A stretch of DNA of 5,441 nucleotides from Nitrospirota bacterium (GCA_021815285.1 JAKAHE010000142.1:1-5441), one strand, 5' to 3'. Positions 1 to 5,410 are shown, counted from the first letter of the stretch. Made by a program: numbers and translations. Notes: a model not told the origin generated them from the letters alone.

Positions 1-142
1 GCCCGAGCCGCACGCCCGCCAGAGGTTTCTCCTTGGCAAACCTCTTGAGTATAAGGTTCAGTACCGGCATGTTCTGGTTAGCCCATTCTATCCGGAGTTT
101 CCCCTTGTCAGCAAGTCCCAGGTCTTTGACGTCGAATTCCAT
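1..142 (-). CDS. ahcY: S-adenosylhomocysteine hydrolase (adenosylhomocysteinase), N-terminal fragment
   Basis: Only the first 47 codons are in the window; the gene continues beyond the left edge. The translation begins MEFDVKDLGLADKGKLRIEW and continues with a NQNMPVLNLILKRF segment and a KPLAGVRLG segment. This matches the N-terminus of adenosylhomocysteinase, in which an 'LA..GK..I.WA...MPVL' stretch precedes the 'KPL.G.R' strand of the substrate domain. The enzyme hydrolyses S-adenosylhomocysteine to adenosine and homocysteine in the cytosol, using bound NAD; the catalytic and NAD-binding residues lie outside the window. The ATG shares one base with the metK stop (TAATG), and a full AAGGAGG Shine-Dalgarno site lies 10 bases upstream inside the metK tail, so the start is secure. 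Position directly after metK fits a SAM synthesis and recycling pair. The identification rests on the N-terminus and context only. Confidence 0.87.
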   Translation of the reverse strand, partial: MEFDVKDLGLADKGKLRIEWANQNMPVLNLILKRFAKEKPLAGVRLG

Positions 143-1293
143 TATAGGCCAGCCTCCTTCTTAAGCGATTTTGCCGCGTCAGTCCTCTCCCATGTGAAGC
201 TCGGCTCCGTCCTGCCGAAGTGCCCGTATGCCGCAGTAAGCTTGAATATCGGCCTCCTTAGGTCGAGCGTTTTTATTATACCCGCGGGCGTCATGTCGAA
301 ATGGTCTCTTACGAGCTTGACAATCTGCTCCTGCGGAATTTTCCCGGTTTTATAGGTGTCCACGAGAATCGATACCGGCTCCGCCACGCCGATGGCATAG
401 GCGAGCTGTACCTCGCAGCGCTCGCATATCCCGGAGGCGACGAGGTTCTTGGCGATGTAGCGAGCCATGTAGGACGCGGAACGGTCCACCTTAGACGGGT
501 CTTTTCCGGAGAACGCGCCCCCGCCGTGGCTCCCGACCCCGCCGTAGCTGTCCACGATTATCTTCCTGCCGGTAAGTCCGGTGTCGCCCTGCGGGCCGCC
601 TATGACGAACCTGCCCGTCGGGTTTATGTGATAAATTATATCCTCCTGGTCGAGAAGCTCTTTCGGGATAACCGGCTTTATGACCTTTTCGACTATGTCC
701 TCGCGCAGCTCCTTGAGGGTTATGTCCGGGCTGTGCTGGGTGGATATTACGACGGTGTTTACCTTGTACGGCTTCCTGTCCCTGTATTCCACCGTAACCT
801 GGGATTTGCCGTCTGGCCGGAGATAGGGAAGGACGTCGTTTTTGCGCACCTCGGAAAGCTTCCTCGTGAGCTTGTGGGCAAGCATTATCGGGAGCGGCAT
901 AAGCTCCGGAGTTTCGTCGCAGGCGAAGCCGAACATCAGCCCCTGGTCTACGGCGCCCCCGACATCGACGCCCATGGCGATGTCCGCAGACTGCCTGTCT
1001 ATGGACGTAAGGACGGCGCAGGTCTCGTAGTCGAAGCCGTATTTGGCGCGCGTGTAGCCGATGTCCTTTATCGTGCCCCTGACGATGTCCGGGATATGGG
1101 CGTAGGTGCTGGTTGTTATCTCGCCGGCAACAACGGCCATGCCGGTTGTGACCAGCGTCTCGCACGCCACCCTCGCGTCCGGGTCGTCCTTTATTATCGC
1201 GTCCAGGATGGCGTCGGATATCTGGTCGGCAATCTTGTCCGGATGCCCTTCGGTCACGGATTCCGAGGTAAAGAGGTAATTTATTCTGCTCAT
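142..1293 (-). CDS. metK: S-adenosylmethionine synthetase (methionine adenosyltransferase)
   Basis: This cytosolic enzyme makes SAM from methionine and ATP, releasing phosphate and pyrophosphate, and needs Mg2+ and K+. The 383-residue length is essentially that of the E. coli protein (384). Visible landmarks: TSESVTEGHPDK (9-20) with the ATP-contacting His17; QSADIAMGVD (101-110) near the flexible loop; the signature at 113-118; GRFVIGGPQGDTGLTGRK (227-244) with Asp237, Arg243 and Lys244; and the phosphate loop GGGAFSGKD (257-265) followed by KVDRSASY with Asp270. These align one residue off the E. coli active-site numbers in the C-terminal half. The odd point is that the normally invariant GAGDQG signature reads GAVDQG, with Val115 before the conserved Asp116. 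The ATG overlaps the coaBC stop as ATGA, and GGGAG lies 9 bases upstream inside coaBC. There is no room for a SAM riboswitch before it, so expression should follow the operon promoter unless an internal promoter exists. Confidence 0.97.
   Translation of the reverse strand: MSRINYLFTSESVTEGHPDKIADQISDAILDAIIKDDPDARVACETLVTTGMAVVAGEITTSTYAHIPDIVRGTIKDIGYTRAKYGFDYETCAVLTSIDRQSADIAMGVDVGGAVDQGLMFGFACDETPELMPLPIMLAHKLTRKLSEVRKNDVLPYLRPDGKSQVTVEYRDRKPYKVNTVVISTQHSPDITLKELREDIVEKVIKPVIPKELLDQEDIIYHINPTGRFVIGGPQGDTGLTGRKIIVDSYGGVGSHGGGAFSGKDPSKVDRSASYMARYIAKNLVASGICERCEVQLAYAIGVAEPVSILVDTYKTGKIPQEQIVKLVRDHFDMTPAGIIKTLDLRRPIFKLTAAYGHFGRTEPSFTWERTDAAKSLKKEAGL
153..159 (-). promoter_or_regulatory. Consensus Shine-Dalgarno site for ahcY
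   Basis: AAGGAGG on the minus strand, 10 bases before the ahcY ATG. It is made from the Lys-Glu-Ala codons near the end of metK. It is the closest match to consensus among the ribosome binding sites in this operon, which suggests efficient initiation of ahcY beside re-initiation at the TAATG junction. Confidence 0.75.
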
Positions 1294-2519
1294 CTTGTAG
1301 CTCTCCCTTTAGATTTGATTTCCTTCAACTGCGGCAGTCCGGCGGCTACGTCCAGAAGCTGGCGCGCGGCCTCGTCTTTCGAGACAAGCCCCGTATCCCT
1401 TACAAGCCCTTTTTTGTCGTATATGTAAAGCCTGTTGTTCAGGCCTCCGAAACCCGTGTCTTTTCCTATGAGATTCGCCGCTATTATATCGGCGTTCTTT
1501 TCCTTGAGCTTCTTAATCGCGTTCGGCCCGGCGTTGTCCGTCTCCGCTGCGAAACCTACGACCACCTGCCCTCTTTTCTTTTCTTTCCCAAAGGCACTTA
1601 ATATATCAGGAGTTTTAATCAGCTTCAATGAATAATTTTGCCGCCCGTCTTTTTTTATCTTGGACGCGGAATATTCCGCCGGGGCGAAGTCCGAAACCGC
1701 GGCGGCCATGATCGCAATGTCCGCGTCCCTGAAGGCTTCATGGGCTGCCTCCGACATCTCGGCTGCCGAACGGACGGCTATGGCCTTCACGCCCGAAGGC
1801 GGCACAAGCGCGGTAGGGCCGTATATCAACGTAACATGGGCGCCCCGCAGCAGGGCCTCTTTTGCGACCGCGAAACCCATCCTGCCCGTGGAGCGGTTCC
1901 CGATGAACCGCACGGGGTCGAGGTCTTCATACGTCGGCCCCGCGCTAACGAGCACCTTTGCGCCCGAAAGCGTCTTTTCCCGGAACAGCGAAATTGCCGC
2001 ACGCAGAATATCGTCCGGCTCGCTCATCCTGCCCCAGCCGAACTCGTTGCAGGCCATCGGACCTTCTTCAGGCCCTACGAAAAAGGCGCCCCTGCCCTGG
2101 AGTATTATTAAATTGTTTTGCAGGGCCGGGCTGTCGAACATCCGGCAGTTCATCGCCGGGGCGAAAAGTACCGGACATTTCGCAGCCATGAGCATCGTGG
2201 ATAGCAGGTCGTCCGCGATGCCGTTTGCGGCCTTGCCGATGATATTTGCCGTTGCCGGGGCGACAATAAATGCGTCCGCCCTGGCGGTCATGTCGATATG
2301 AGGCATGCCCTGAGGCTCGAAAAGCTCTGTTTTCGCTTCCCTCCCGGAGAGCGCTGAGAACGTAAGAGGCGAGATGAATTTTGCAGCCGCCTGCGTCATG
2401 ACGACGCTGACGGACGCGCCGTTTTCGCGCAGGCCCCTGACAAGCTCGCAGGACTTGTATGCGGCTATGCCGCCGGTAACACCAAGAATAATCTCTTTAC
2501 CGTCGAGCGGCAGGCCCAT
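1290..2519 (-). CDS. coaBC: Bifunctional phosphopantothenoylcysteine decarboxylase / phosphopantothenate-cysteine ligase
   Basis: A 409-residue fusion catalysing two successive steps of coenzyme A synthesis. The CoaB part joins 4'-phosphopantothenate to cysteine using CTP, and the FMN-dependent CoaC part decarboxylates the product to 4'-phosphopantetheine. CoaC (about 1-180) shows GGIAAYKS (16-23), the active-site His74 in MPHID, the FMN-site run PATANIIGKAANG (88-100), the substrate clamp PAMNCRMF (121-128) with Asn124, and the catalytic Cys157 in MACNEFGWGRM. CoaB (about 187-400) shows VSAGPTYEDLDPVRFIGNRS (191-210), AAVSDFAP (273-280), KIKK (287-290) with Lys289, and GFAAET (322-327). All main catalytic residues are present. 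The ATG is preceded by GAGGAA at 9 bases, formed from the last two Glu codons of rpoZ, and is six bases past the rpoZ stop. The 3' end overlaps metK by four bases. Confidence 0.96.
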   Translation of the reverse strand: MGLPLDGKEIILGVTGGIAAYKSCELVRGLRENGASVSVVMTQAAAKFISPLTFSALSGREAKTELFEPQGMPHIDMTARADAFIVAPATANIIGKAANGIADDLLSTMLMAAKCPVLFAPAMNCRMFDSPALQNNLIILQGRGAFFVGPEEGPMACNEFGWGRMSEPDDILRAAISLFREKTLSGAKVLVSAGPTYEDLDPVRFIGNRSTGRMGFAVAKEALLRGAHVTLIYGPTALVPPSGVKAIAVRSAAEMSEAAHEAFRDADIAIMAAAVSDFAPAEYSASKIKKDGRQNYSLKLIKTPDILSAFGKEKKRGQVVVGFAAETDNAGPNAIKKLKEKNADIIAANLIGKDTGFGGLNNRLYIYDKKGLVRDTGLVSKDEAARQLLDVAAGLPQLKEIKSKGRATR

Positions 2520-2525
2520 GTATAA

Positions 2526-2948
2526 TTATTCCTCGAAATCCTCTTCCGTGGACTCTTCGTCTTCAGGGAGCATTTCTTCCTCAAGACCTTCTTCCGGCTC
2601 TTTCCCGGACATGGACGCCGTCTCCGCCTTGTAGGCTTCCTTTATCTCCTCCATCTTCTCAAGCGACACGGCAGCGGCCTCTTCCATGCTCTCCCTGGCC
2701 ATCCTCTCGCGCCGCATCCGGTATTCGTAGGCCCTGGCTCGTTTTGCGTCTTCGCCGGTGAGGTATTTCAACTGACCTTCGATGCCCTCGTCCAGCGCGA
2801 GGCTTATGTTCTTCACGTATTTCTTCTTCACCAGCACCGGCGAGCCTTCAGTAAGCTGTCTTGCCCTCTGGGCGGTCACAAGCACCAGCCTGAACCGGCT
2901 GTCGAAAAGGTCGTTCCCGTATTCTATCGGCAGTTTAATGATTTCCAA
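2526..2948 (-). CDS. rpoZ: RNA polymerase omega subunit with acidic C-terminal extension
   Basis: Omega is the small RNA polymerase subunit that helps fold and hold the beta' subunit. Residues 15-60 carry the family core: FDSRFRLVLVTAQRARQL (15-32), then VKKKYVKNISLALDEGIEG (40-58). Position between gmk and coaBC is the classical omega neighbourhood. The start is TTG, not ATG: an in-frame TAA lies five codons upstream, GGAGGG sits 7 bases before the TTG, and the next in-frame Met is residue 78, past the core domain. At 140 residues it is longer than many omegas (E. coli 91). The extra part is a charged, probably helical stretch (about 64-110) followed by an acidic tail with 15 Asp/Glu among residues 116-140. 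Whether the tail has a function is unknown. The last two Glu codons double as the coaBC ribosome binding site. Confidence 0.85.
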   Translation of the reverse strand: MEIIKLPIEYGNDLFDSRFRLVLVTAQRARQLTEGSPVLVKKKYVKNISLALDEGIEGQLKYLTGEDAKRARAYEYRMRRERMARESMEEAAAVSLEKMEEIKEAYKAETASMSGKEPEEGLEEEMLPEDEESTEEDFEE

Positions 2949-2955
2949 TTCGTTT

Positions 2956-2961
2956 CCCTCC
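2956..2961 (-). promoter_or_regulatory. Shine-Dalgarno site that fixes the TTG start of rpoZ
   Basis: GGAGGG on the minus strand, 7 bases before the TTG at 2946-2948, within the 25-base gmk-rpoZ gap. No ATG or GTG is available in frame before residue 78 and an in-frame TAA closes the upstream side, so this site decides the start. Confidence 0.75.
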
Positions 2962-2973
2962 GCTTATTTGTTT

Positions 2974-3585
2974 TCAGGCAAGCCGGAAATTTTTCCTCAC
3001 GGCGGCTGTGTCCGTGTTGACAAGCCTGCATCTCTCGGCGATTATCACGGATTTCAGCGCGTCGAGGGCCTTGCCGAGGTTGTCGTTTACGATTACGTAA
3101 TCATACTGCTCAAAACTTTCCAGTTCCTCAAGCGCCCTTTTGAGCCTTCTAGCTATCTCAGTCTCGTCGTCGGAATCCCTGCCCTTAAGCCGCCTTTCAA
3201 GCTCCTCCATCGACGGCGGCAATATGAATATGAATACGCCCCTGATGCCCGCATTTCTTATCTGCGCCGCGCCCTGAGTGTCTATGTCGAGTATGACGTC
3301 CTTACCCTGGCCGAATATGCGCTCAAGCTCCTTCTTCGAGGTCCCGTACAGATGGCCGTGCACGGTAGCGTGTTCCACGAAACCGCCGCACTCGGCGAGT
3401 TTTTTGAACTCCGTCTCGGAGACGAAATAATAGTGCTCGCCTTCCTTCTCGGTCGGTCGCGGCGCCCTCGTGGTGTGGGAGATTGCGTGAGATATATCCG
3501 GCAGGAAGCCTGAAAGCTCCTTGCAGAGAGTAGTCTTGCCTGCGCCGGAAGGCGCCGATACGATGAACAGAAGGCCTCTATTCAA
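2974..3585 (-). CDS. gmk: Guanylate kinase
   Basis: Transfers phosphate from ATP to GMP, giving GDP for GTP, dGTP and (p)ppGpp pools; cytosolic. The 203-residue length is normal for the family. Residues 7-20 hold the P-loop FIVSAPSGAGKTTL with Lys17. The GMP-binding region includes SHTTRAPRP (36-44) with Arg40 and Arg43, EGEHYYFVS (48-56), and FVEHATVHGHLYGTS (69-83) with Glu71 and Tyr80. DIDTQGA (100-106) is the Walker B-like strand, and the lid carries GRDSDDETEIARRL (135-148). All expected residues are seen. The start is TTG, overlapping the yicC stop region by eight bases; MNRGLLFIVSAPSG is the usual family N-terminus and no ATG or GTG lies just upstream in frame. A modest AGGTG site lies 7 bases before the TTG, so translation probably depends partly on coupling to yicC. 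Confidence 0.96.
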   Translation of the reverse strand: MNRGLLFIVSAPSGAGKTTLCKELSGFLPDISHAISHTTRAPRPTEKEGEHYYFVSETEFKKLAECGGFVEHATVHGHLYGTSKKELERIFGQGKDVILDIDTQGAAQIRNAGIRGVFIFILPPSMEELERRLKGRDSDDETEIARRLKRALEELESFEQYDYVIVNDNLGKALDALKSVIIAERCRLVNTDTAAVRKNFRLA

Positions 3586-4444
3586 TATTCTGCACCTGTT
3601 CCCGGATCTTCTCCATCTCGGATTTCATTTCAATCACGCGCCTGGCAATCTCGAAATCTGACGCCTTGCTCCCGATGGTATTGAGTTCCCTGTTTATTTC
3701 CTGTATCAGGAAATCCAGCTTCCTGCCCACCGGACCGCCGTCGCCAAGCATCCTGTGCATCTGGGCAATGTGGCTTCTGCCGCGGACGATTTCCTCGGTG
3801 ATGTCGCACCTGTCCGCCATAAGGGCCGTTTCCTGAGCGAGCCTTTCCCCGTCGAGCTCGATTCCCTGGGCGAGTTTCTCGACCCTATCCTTGAGCTTCG
3901 CCCGGTATTCCTTTACCACCTCCGGAGCGCGCCCGGCGACTTCGTCGAGGCCAAGCGAAATATTCCGCGAGCGGCTGCGTATATCCGCGTCGAGGTTCGC
4001 CCCTTCATCGGCGCGCATCCTCTCAAGGGCGTTCATGGCTTCCTTAAGCGGCGCTTCCAGCGCCGCCCAGAGCGCATCGATGTCGCCCGTTTCCTCCTGG
4101 ACAATAATTATATCCTTAAGCGAGCCTACCATGTTCAGATCGACCTCTCCTGGCAGACCGAACAGGGACTTAAGCTCCGATAAAAGCTCGATATACTGCT
4201 TCGCCGCCGGGACATCGAGCTTGAGGGCTCTCGGGCCTTCTTCGGAGCCGCCGGAGGTGATAAATACGTCTATTCTGCCGCGCGAGAAACGCTCTCCGAT
4301 GGCCTTCTTGAGCCGCGCCTCAAGCGGGGAAAGGGCCTTCGGAAGCCTCGGCGCGATGTCCAGGAACTTGTGGTTCACGGAGCGCATTTCGACGACAAAA
4401 CCGCCGCCCTCGCCCTTGCCGAAGCCAGTCATGCTCTTTATCAT
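3578..4444 (-). CDS. yicC: YicC family protein (YicC_N / DUF1732), probable endoribonuclease
   Basis: A YicC/YloC-family protein of 288 residues, close to E. coli YicC (287). The N-terminal domain begins MIKSMTGFGKG and contains VEMRSVNHKFLDI (18-30). The C-terminal DUF1732 part has DITEEIVRGRSHIAQM (214-229), GRKLDFLIQEINRE (240-253), NTIGSK (255-260) and the hallmark end REQVQNIE (281-288), nearly identical to E. coli. E. coli YicC has been reported to act as an endoribonuclease affecting small-RNA turnover; the same activity here is inferred from the family. An upstream in-frame TTG at 4457-4459 would add five residues. It is rejected because it overlaps the GAGGG ribosome binding site 8 bases before the ATG and lies almost on the predicted transcription start. 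This is the first gene of the operon, and yicC beside gmk is a widespread arrangement. Confidence 0.93.
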   Translation of the reverse strand: MIKSMTGFGKGEGGGFVVEMRSVNHKFLDIAPRLPKALSPLEARLKKAIGERFSRGRIDVFITSGGSEEGPRALKLDVPAAKQYIELLSELKSLFGLPGEVDLNMVGSLKDIIIVQEETGDIDALWAALEAPLKEAMNALERMRADEGANLDADIRSRSRNISLGLDEVAGRAPEVVKEYRAKLKDRVEKLAQGIELDGERLAQETALMADRCDITEEIVRGRSHIAQMHRMLGDGGPVGRKLDFLIQEINRELNTIGSKASDFEIARRVIEMKSEMEKIREQVQNIE

Positions 4445-4452
4445 GTATAAGT

Positions 4453-4457
4453 CCCTC
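4453..4457 (-). promoter_or_regulatory. Shine-Dalgarno site that fixes the ATG start of yicC
   Basis: GAGGG on the minus strand, 8 bases before the ATG at 4442-4444. It overlaps the upstream in-frame TTG codon, which therefore cannot use it. Confidence 0.75.
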
Positions 4458-4467
4458 AAAATTAGGA

Positions 4468-4496
4468 ATCATATTATAAAAAATCCCTTTTGTCAA
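4468..4496 (-). promoter_or_regulatory. Near-consensus sigma70-type promoter of the yicC-gmk-rpoZ-coaBC-metK-ahcY operon
   Basis: On the minus strand, TTGACA (4491-4496) is a perfect -35 box. A 17-base spacer separates it from TATGAT (4468-4473), a five-of-six -10 box. The spacer is AT-rich with a T run. Transcription would begin near 4460-4462, giving a leader of roughly 16-18 bases that still holds the GAGGG site. A perfect TATAAT (4473-4478) also occurs, but only 12 bases from the -35 box, which is too short a spacing. The -35 box lies in the odd palindrome TTGTCAA (4490-4496). Confidence 0.72.
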
Positions 4497-4523
4497 CGGA
4501 GCTTTTATGCTATCTTCCGATAT

Positions 4524-5354
4524 ATGCAGGGACGCTTCAGACTCATAGATTCAGGGCCGGGGGACGCCGCATGGAACATGGCGGTGGACGAGGCATTACT
4601 GCTTTTATGCGGCGAGCAGCCCGTATTCAGGTTCTATTCCTGGAATGTTCCATCGCTCTCAATCGGTTCATTTCAAAAGGTTTTTGCCCTCGACTTGGAT
4701 GGCATTTCGGCCAGGGGAGTTCCGCTCGTGCGGAGGCCGACCGGCGGGCGCGCGGTATTGCACGACTCGGAGCTTACATACAGCATAACATGTTGTATTC
4801 CCAGCGATTTTTTCCCGTCCGATCTCATGGGATCCTACAGGAAAATCGGCGCCTGTTTCCTTCGCGGACTTGACTCGCTCGGGATTCCGGCAGAGCTTGT
4901 TCCAGTGAGAAAAAATAGCAATAACAACAGGTTAGGCGGGCCGTTATGCTTTTCTTCGCCGTCATGGCACGAGGTGCTGGCGGGCGGTAAAAAGCTTATA
5001 GGGAGCGCGCAGAGGAGGCTTAAAAACTCTTTTATTCAGCAGGGTTCCATCATTATCGATAAAGATTACGATGCCCTTTTGTCGCTTATGAAGTTCGATG
5101 ACGAATCAGGCAGGGAGGCGACGCTGGACGCACTTTCACGGAAGATGACGGCGCTCAGGGAACATCTGCCACAGGTTGACATTCCTGGACTTAAGTCTGC
5201 TATTATAAACGGATTTTCAGACATGCTGAATACGGAGTTTCTGCCTGGCTCCATGACACGGGAGGAGGAGGCGCTGGCGCATGACCTCCTGGAGAACAAA
5301 TATTCGCGCCCGGAATGGAACATGGAAAGGCGTCTCCCCGCACCTCGTTTTTAG
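4524..5354 (+). CDS. lipM: Octanoyltransferase LipM-type (LplA/LipB/BPL family)
   Basis: A 276-residue member of the lipoate/biotin protein ligase family. It is best read as LipM, which moves octanoate from octanoyl-ACP to a lipoyl-domain protein (GcvH in Bacillus) before LipA inserts sulfur. Seen: FRLIDSGPGDAAWNMAVDEA (5-24); FRFYSWNVPSLSIGSFQ (35-51); the binding loop RRPTGGRAVLHDSELTYS (70-87); CFSSPSWHEVLAGGKKLIGS (142-161); FIQQGSIIID (170-179); and a C-terminus LLENKYSRPEWN (255-266). Cys142 in the CF..PSW.E motif matches the nucleophilic cysteine of Bacillus LipM, Lys157 is the family's invariant lysine, and the 276-residue length is close to LipM's 278. A lipoate ligase role is the main alternative. 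The reading frame is open upstream for another 211 codons, but that part is antisense to yicC; the ATG at 4524 gives the family N-terminus. No ribosome binding site lies at normal distance: the nearest GGAG is 22 bases upstream. Confidence 0.85.
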   Translation: MQGRFRLIDSGPGDAAWNMAVDEALLLLCGEQPVFRFYSWNVPSLSIGSFQKVFALDLDGISARGVPLVRRPTGGRAVLHDSELTYSITCCIPSDFFPSDLMGSYRKIGACFLRGLDSLGIPAELVPVRKNSNNNRLGGPLCFSSPSWHEVLAGGKKLIGSAQRRLKNSFIQQGSIIIDKDYDALLSLMKFDDESGREATLDALSRKMTALREHLPQVDIPGLKSAIINGFSDMLNTEFLPGSMTREEEALAHDLLENKYSRPEWNMERRLPAPRF

Positions 5355-5363
5355 CCAAAAACG
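5346..5363. repeat. Perfect 7-base inverted repeat at the lipM stop codon
   Basis: CGTTTTT (5346-5352) and AAAAACG (5357-5363) flank a four-base AGCC loop, and the lipM TAG stop spans the first arm and the loop. The stem is mostly A-T and no T run follows directly, so it is not a terminator by itself. Its right arm is also used by a second possible stem described below. Confidence 0.35.
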
Positions 5364-5394
5364 GCCTGTTTTGTGGTGTTTTTCGCCGTATTTT
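5357..5394 (+). terminator. lipM: Weak candidate intrinsic terminator after lipM
   Basis: AAAAACGGC (5357-5365) can pair with GCCGT-A-TTTT (5385-5394, A5390 bulged) around a 19-base loop. On the plus strand this places an A run before a short GC core and a T-rich run (TATTTT) after it, the polarity of an intrinsic terminator. The GC core is only four pairs and the loop is long, so strength is doubtful. It competes with the stem at 5379-5410. Confidence 0.28.
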
Positions 5395-5410
5395 CGATAC
5401 CGGCGGAAAA
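5379..5410. other. Stem-loop downstream of lipM
   Basis: TTTTTCGCCGTAT (5379-5391) pairs with ATACCGGCGGAAAA (5397-5410) around the loop TTTCG. The stem has 13 pairs, one T-G wobble and one bulged C (5400). T runs lie on the 5' side on both strands, the wrong polarity for an intrinsic terminator in either direction. The remaining sequence to 5441 shows no gene. Confidence 0.4.

Noticed and set aside
491..1165. Minus-strand open frame of 224 codons inside metK
   Set aside because: It is a frame-shifted reading of metK with an Arg/Gly/His-rich low-complexity translation and no family features.
301..1428. Long plus-strand open frame (375 codons) opposite metK and the end of coaBC
   Set aside because: It is antisense to a well-identified gene, resembles no protein family I recognise, and shows no convincing start signal. 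Such shadows are expected opposite GC-rich coding sequence.
1294..1500. SAM riboswitch upstream of metK
   Set aside because: The bases before metK are coaBC coding sequence, with a four-base gene overlap and no separate leader.
2136..2138. Phe128 in the CoaC substrate-clamp motif PAMN..MW
   Set aside because: As I recall, other CoaC proteins, including E. coli Dfp, also have a different aromatic residue here, so the change is probably ordinary.
1660..2301. Plus-strand open frames opposite coaBC
   Set aside because: Several overlapping antisense frames exist here, none with a recognisable domain, while the minus-strand CoaBC is complete and has its catalytic residues.
2782..3513. Plus-strand frame of 243 codons opposite rpoZ and gmk
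   Set aside because: It spans two confirmed genes and their spacer in antisense, with no domain match by eye.
4457..4459. TTG as the start of yicC
   Set aside because: It overlaps the GAGGG ribosome binding site and lies at the predicted transcript start. The ATG at 4444 gives the usual MIKSMTGFG start.
4473..4478. Perfect TATAAT as the -10 box of the yicC promoter
   Set aside because: It is only 12 bases from TTGACA. TATGAT five bases further downstream has the optimal 17-base spacing.
3891..4523. Apparent 211-residue N-terminal extension of the lipM frame
   Set aside because: It is Ser/Arg-rich antisense of yicC and crosses the divergent promoter. The LipM family N-terminus begins at the ATG at 4524.
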